Below, piece after piece: positions 5,449 to 9,000 of a stretch of DNA of 9,000 nt. Under the pieces are notes generated by a model. That model was not told where the DNA came from and did not search any database. It saw nothing but the letters and a program-made list of their open reading frames with translations. Both the position numbers and the translations under genes were made by a program. Each line of letters opens with the position of its first letter. Positions within the stretch are counted from its first letter, which is position 1. Where the stretch lies: positions 7,153 through 16,152 of the forward strand of contig DGBL01000230.1 in the NCBI GenBank assembly GCA_002384315.1, written 5' to 3'. Origin of the DNA: Micrococcaceae bacterium UBA4005 (GTDB lineage: Bacteria; Actinomycetota; Actinomycetes; Actinomycetales; Micrococcaceae).

Positions 5449-6648
5449 TTGCGAGTATTAGTGCTTACGCATTCATACACGCCCGAGCACAGCCCTCCCC
5501 AACGGCGCTGGACCCAGTTCGTCCGCATTTTCCGGGCAGCCGGATGGGACGTGGATGTGATCGCACCGATCGCCCACGCGCCGCATGGTAGGCGCAAGCT
5601 TCCGCGGGACGAAGCCGGGCGTCCGTTCAAGGCACGGCGCGGCGAGTTCGGCGAATCGGTGCGCACGGTGCCGTACCTTTGGCATCGCACCACCCGACGG
5701 GGCCGGTTACTCAATCACCTCACCTCAGCAGTGTGCAGCATCCCGGCGGCCCTGATGGGAGCCCGGCCCGACGTCGTCGTCGTCACCGTGCCAAGCCTGC
5801 CCATCCTCGGCGCCGGCTATGTTGTCTCCCGCATCCTGCGCCGACCACTCGTGGTCGATATGCGCGACGCCTGGCCGGATCTGGCGTGGGAATCGCGGGT
5901 GGTCCGGGACGGCGGGCGTAGCTCCGTGGGCCGGGTTATTACGGCCATCCAGCGCCGCGCTGCCCTTGTTGTCACGGTCACCTCCGGTTTTGCGCGCACG
6001 CTGACCGATCGCGGATTACGCAATACCGCGACCGTGAGCAACGGCGTGGACACCTCCCGCATCCAGTTCCTCGACCCGCCGGCCGCAGAGCGCGACAGGC
6101 TGGAAGTGCTGTACCTCGGCAATTTGGGCGAGAGCCAGAGGCTGGGAGTTCCGATCAGGGCAGCCGCGCTGGTCGGGGACCGGATGCGCTTGACGATCGT
6201 GGGCAGCGGCGTCCGGCAGAAGCGCCTTGAGAGGCTCGCGCGCGAGCTGGGCGCGCCGGTCGAATTCCGCCCACCAAACCACGGCAAGGAAATTTTCAGG
6301 CTCTATGCTGACGCTGATAGTTGCATCGTGTCGCTACGTGACGACTGGAAGTCCTTCGAGACCACCATTCCTTCCAAAACCTACGAGGTTCTTTCCGTGG
6401 GCCGGCATGTGACGGGCATTGTGTTGGGGGAGGCCAAATCCATCCTTGAGGAAGCCGGGGCCGGGCACGTAGTCCGTGCCGACCCACAGGAACTCGCTGA
6501 CTTATGGTCCATGCTGGCCAGCGACCGGTCCCTGCTGCGTATCGGCAGGACTGGCCGGAACTGGGTTGAACGAAACGCCGATGTGGAGGTGCTCGGCCGG
6601 GAGTATCTGCGCCACCTTGAGCGGGTCGTCGAGGAATCCCGCCGGTGA
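5449..6648 (+). CDS. GT4-type glycosyltransferase (WbuB-like)
   Basis: Cytoplasmic transferase of the GT-B fold, expected to add a sugar from a nucleotide-sugar donor to a growing lipid-linked glycan. From the TTG start it has 399 residues. The start opens with MRVLVLTHSYTPE, the typical first strand and loop of GT4 enzymes. A GTG at 5419 would add 10 residues without gain. The acceptor-side Rossmann half holds SPPQRRW (about 13-19) and MRDAWPDLAW (138-147), reminiscent of the RDxWP motif of WbuB-like enzymes. The donor-side half has LEVLYLGNLG and LTIVGSGVRQ, then IPSKTYEVLSVGRHV, whose Glu313 should contact the donor nucleotide-sugar. The usual first Glu of the EX7E pattern is absent, as often in enzymes with an xPSKxxE loop. 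The stop overlaps the next start as GTGA. Donor and linkage are unknown. Confidence 0.88.
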   Translation: MRVLVLTHSYTPEHSPPQRRWTQFVRIFRAAGWDVDVIAPIAHAPHGRRKLPRDEAGRPFKARRGEFGESVRTVPYLWHRTTRRGRLLNHLTSAVCSIPAALMGARPDVVVVTVPSLPILGAGYVVSRILRRPLVVDMRDAWPDLAWESRVVRDGGRSSVGRVITAIQRRAALVVTVTSGFARTLTDRGLRNTATVSNGVDTSRIQFLDPPAAERDRLEVLYLGNLGESQRLGVPIRAAALVGDRMRLTIVGSGVRQKRLERLARELGAPVEFRPPNHGKEIFRLYADADSCIVSLRDDWKSFETTIPSKTYEVLSVGRHVTGIVLGEAKSILEEAGAGHVVRADPQELADLWSMLASDRSLLRIGRTGRNWVERNADVEVLGREYLRHLERVVEESRR

Positions 6649-8402
6649 GGGCCCTGAACTTGCTGCGCAACGCGCGGATCGTCGTGTCGACCGTGCACTC
6701 CCACGCCGGAGATGACCCCGTGCTCCTGGTACTTCAGGTCAGTCGCAGGGTTTCTCCGGGGGTGCTGCGACGTGCGGCCGCGGTGGGTAGGGTTCTGCTG
6801 CGACCCATGCGCAGGCGGCTACCCTTCGTATGGGCATTCGTTGAGCATCTTGGTGGGCAGGATGCGGCACTGGAGCAACTTCTCAATAGCGGCGCAGCGC
6901 AGGGGAACCTTCGCCCCGCCACGTGCCGGCGGCTGGCGGAGCTGGCCCTGGCGACGGGAAACACCGTCCAGGCGGATCGGCTCTTAGAGCGTGGGGGAGC
7001 CAGTGCGCCCGGCACGAGCGCGCGGCGGCTGTGGTACGAAGGCGATATGAGCGGGGCGGTCGCTGTGCTGCACGCCGCGGGACGAACGCGCCATGAGCAA
7101 CGGCTCGCAGCGGAGTTGAGGGTCTTCGAAGGGTGGAGTCCGCGATTACCGCCAGTGGGCAGTTATTCCCCGGCACCGCGAACAGTGTTGCACTTGTTGA
7201 CGAATTCGTTGCCCCACACCGGCAGCGGGTACGCCCAGCGATCCCATTCCATCCTCACCGCCCAACGCGCGCAGGGATGGCAGGTGCATGCGGTCACCCG
7301 GATCGGGTATCCAGTCCAGGTAGGGCGGCTCCTGGCTAGAGACGCCGACGTCGTTGACGGAGTCACCTACCACCGGCTTCTACCCGGGAAGCTGGCCCGC
7401 GGATATGACAGCCGTCTGCAGCAGCAGGCCGAGGAGGTGCTCGCGCTTGCGCTGCGGTTGAAGCCCGCGGTACTGCATACGACCACGCACTTCATCAACG
7501 GATTGGTCGCTGCTGAGGTGGCGCGAGTCCTAGGTATTCCCTGGGTCTACGAAGTGCGCGGGCAACTCGCTGACACCTGGGCGTCCAGCCGGTCAGCGCA
7601 GGCAACAGCGAGCGAACGTTATAAGCTTTTCACTGATCGTGAAACGCAGGTGATGCGCAATGCCAACCTGGTGGTGACATTGGGTGAGGCTATGAAGCGG
7701 GAGATTATGCTTTCAGGAGTATCGGCGGAGAAGGTGCTCCTGACCCCGAACGCTGTCGGAGACGAGTATCTGGAACCCCCCATCTCCTCGGCGGAAGCCC
7801 GCAAACGTCTCGGACTCGAAGCGGCCGGAACCTACGTGGGCACCGTCAGTAGCCTGGTCGATTACGAAGGACTCGATACGTTGCTCCACGCTGTTGCCCG
7901 GTTGGCGCCGTCAGTGCCCGGGCTGCGCTGCCTGATCGTCGGCGACGGCGTTGCCGCCCCCGGCCTGAAGTCCCTCGCCGGGCGCTTGGGAATCACAGAC
8001 CGGGTCGTATTTACCGGGAGGGTTCCGCGGGAGGAAGCCCGGACCTACCACCAGGCGCTGGATATTTTCGTCGTCCCGCGCAAAGACCTCGACGTGACGC
8101 GTTCGGTGACTCCGCTCAAGCCGGTGGAAGCGATGGCCTGCGCCCGGCCGGTGATCGCCAGTAACCTGCCAGCTCTGCGCGAAATCGTTGTGGAGAGCGT
8201 CACCGGAGTGCTGGTCAAGCCCGAAGCTGCCGAGGACCTGGCGGCAGCGATCTCCGGGCTGATGACCGTGGATGGATTCCCCACCCCGCGCGCCCAGGCA
8301 TGGGGAGCAGCCGGCCGCAGCCTAGTCCTTGAACGGCGGACCTGGGCGCTGAACGCTGAACGCTATGCGACAAGCTACGCACGCATCGGGGTGGCGGTAT
8401 GA
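6645..8402 (+). CDS. GT4-type glycosyltransferase with long helical N-terminal extension
   Basis: Second GT-B transferase of the locus, 585 residues against roughly 380-420 for a plain GT4 enzyme. Residues 1 to about 175 form an extra region, Arg/Ala/Leu-rich and apparently all helical. A repeat-like piece at about 95-145 (LAELALATGNTVQADRLLE, then LWYEGDMSGAVAVL) resembles tetratricopeptide helices. The catalytic part begins at about 179 with TVLHLLTNSLPHTGSGYAQR. It continues with WVYEVRGQLADTW (300-312), VTLGEAMKREI (344-354), TPNAVGDEYL (367-376), YVGTVSSLVDYEGLD (397-411), LIVGDG (430-435) and TPLKPVEAMACARPV (489-503), where Glu495 is the donor-binding Glu. The GTG start overlaps the previous stop and has GAGGAA 8 bases upstream. 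The stop overlaps the permease start as ATGA. No membrane helix is evident. The extension may dock partner enzymes; its role is inference. Confidence 0.87.
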   Translation: MRALNLLRNARIVVSTVHSHAGDDPVLLVLQVSRRVSPGVLRRAAAVGRVLLRPMRRRLPFVWAFVEHLGGQDAALEQLLNSGAAQGNLRPATCRRLAELALATGNTVQADRLLERGGASAPGTSARRLWYEGDMSGAVAVLHAAGRTRHEQRLAAELRVFEGWSPRLPPVGSYSPAPRTVLHLLTNSLPHTGSGYAQRSHSILTAQRAQGWQVHAVTRIGYPVQVGRLLARDADVVDGVTYHRLLPGKLARGYDSRLQQQAEEVLALALRLKPAVLHTTTHFINGLVAAEVARVLGIPWVYEVRGQLADTWASSRSAQATASERYKLFTDRETQVMRNANLVVTLGEAMKREIMLSGVSAEKVLLTPNAVGDEYLEPPISSAEARKRLGLEAAGTYVGTVSSLVDYEGLDTLLHAVARLAPSVPGLRCLIVGDGVAAPGLKSLAGRLGITDRVVFTGRVPREEARTYHQALDIFVVPRKDLDVTRSVTPLKPVEAMACARPVIASNLPALREIVVESVTGVLVKPEAAEDLAAAISGLMTVDGFPTPRAQAWGAAGRSLVLERRTWALNAERYATSYARIGVAV

Positions 8403-9000
8403 ACGCCGCAATACCACCGAAAGGCCCGGAACCGACCTACGTTCCCACCTACGTCGATCTGCGCGGGTTGACTCGGGTCGGCGCGAAGCTGCCTTTCGGC
8501 GCCTATCTTGCCGCCCTGTGGAACTACCGGCATTTCATCTTTTTCGACGCTAAATCGAATGTGCAGACCCGCAATAGCAGCGACAAGCTAGGTAGCGTCT
8601 GGCTGGTTCTTACCCCGTTGATGAACGGATTGACGTACTTCCTGATTTTCGGGGTTTTGCTGCGCGCGAGCCGGGGGATGGAAAACTATATCGGTTACCT
8701 GCTCATCGGCGTGTTTCTTTTCCAGATCAGCAGCCGCTCGATTGCGACCGGTGCCCGTGCAATCCGATCCAACTTGAAGGTAGTGCAGGCGTTCAATTTC
8801 CCCCGTGCGGCCCTGTTATTCGGGATCAACATGCGCGAGACGCTGGCCAATGTTCCGGCAATTTTGACGATGCTGGTGCTGTTGTTGCTCATTCAGCCCT
8901 CGGAGCCGATTACTTGGATGTGGCTGCTGATCTTCCCGGCGCTGCTCCTACAGATGATCTTCAATCTCGGTGTCGGGCTGATCCTGGCCCGTCTCGTGGC
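8399..9000 (+). CDS. ABC-2 polysaccharide export permease, N-terminal part (runs off window)
   Basis: Membrane subunit of an ABC exporter of the Wzm/TagG type, which moves a lipid-linked glycan across the cytoplasmic membrane together with an ATPase subunit. The visible part is 200 codons plus two bases. It begins with about 35 hydrophilic residues containing PTYVPTYVDLRG, then an amphipathic segment with NSSDKLGSVWLVLTPL (59-74), matching the LGxxWxxLxPL motif of this permease class. Hydrophobic helices lie at about 66-88, 97-112, 150-166 and 172-197. NFPRAALL (133-140) matches the xFPRxxLP-like loop of Wzm/TagG proteins. The ATG overlaps the preceding stop as ATGA, so translation is probably coupled to the glycosyltransferase. 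The full protein should be about 280-300 residues, and an ATPase gene is expected just beyond the edge. The family call is firm, the exported polymer unknown. Confidence 0.88.
   Translation, partial: MNAAIPPKGPEPTYVPTYVDLRGLTRVGAKLPFGAYLAALWNYRHFIFFDAKSNVQTRNSSDKLGSVWLVLTPLMNGLTYFLIFGVLLRASRGMENYIGYLLIGVFLFQISSRSIATGARAIRSNLKVVQAFNFPRAALLFGINMRETLANVPAILTMLVLLLLIQPSEPITWMWLLIFPALLLQMIFNLGVGLILARLV

Overview
The window looks like chromosomal DNA of a GC-rich actinomycete. I place it in or near Micrococcales (Arthrobacter-like), on three grounds: the strong G/C preference at third codon positions, the actinobacterial order pyrG - ADP-ribose-type NUDIX hydrolase - xerD (the same order I recall as Rv1699-Rv1701 in Mycobacterium tuberculosis), and a DUF3515 lipoprotein, a family I know from actinomycetes. 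No RNA gene, insertion sequence, CRISPR array or phage gene is visible.

Left part (1-3343, + strand) is a compact housekeeping run. It holds the C-terminal two thirds of CTP synthase (pyrG, cut by the window edge), then after 2 bases a NUDIX hydrolase of the ADP-ribose pyrophosphatase type. The tyrosine recombinase xerD follows through an ATGA stop/start overlap. After 9 bases comes a second NUDIX protein whose C-terminal half resembles MTH1 (8-oxo-dGTPase). The catalytic residues of CTP synthase (glutaminase half) and XerD are intact. Both NUDIX boxes are recognisable.

Middle (3344-3996) is a junction. A single gene on the - strand encodes a DUF3515 lipoprotein. It converges with the NUDIX gene across 53 bases and diverges from an LCP gene across 102 bases. 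The divergent spacer contains two copies of the palindrome GGTTAACC, 72 bp apart, each beside or overlapping a -10-like hexamer. This is the best candidate regulatory element in the window.

Right part (3997-9000, + strand) is a cell-surface glycopolymer operon running off the right edge. In order it encodes a LytR-CpsA-Psr (LCP) ligase, a small unrecognised secreted/membrane protein, a GT4-type glycosyltransferase, a second GT4-type glycosyltransferase with a long helical N-terminal extension, and the N-terminal part of an ABC-2 polysaccharide-export permease (Wzm/TagG type). The last three genes overlap by 4 bases each. The expected workflow is assembly of a lipid-linked glycan by the glycosyltransferases, export by the ABC transporter, and attachment to the cell wall by the LCP enzyme. 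The ATPase, the initiating transferase and any further enzymes would lie beyond the window. I see no clearly unprecedented system. The most interesting points are the twin palindromes, the unknown small membrane protein with a strong internal hairpin, and the MTH1-like protein with changed base-recognition residues.
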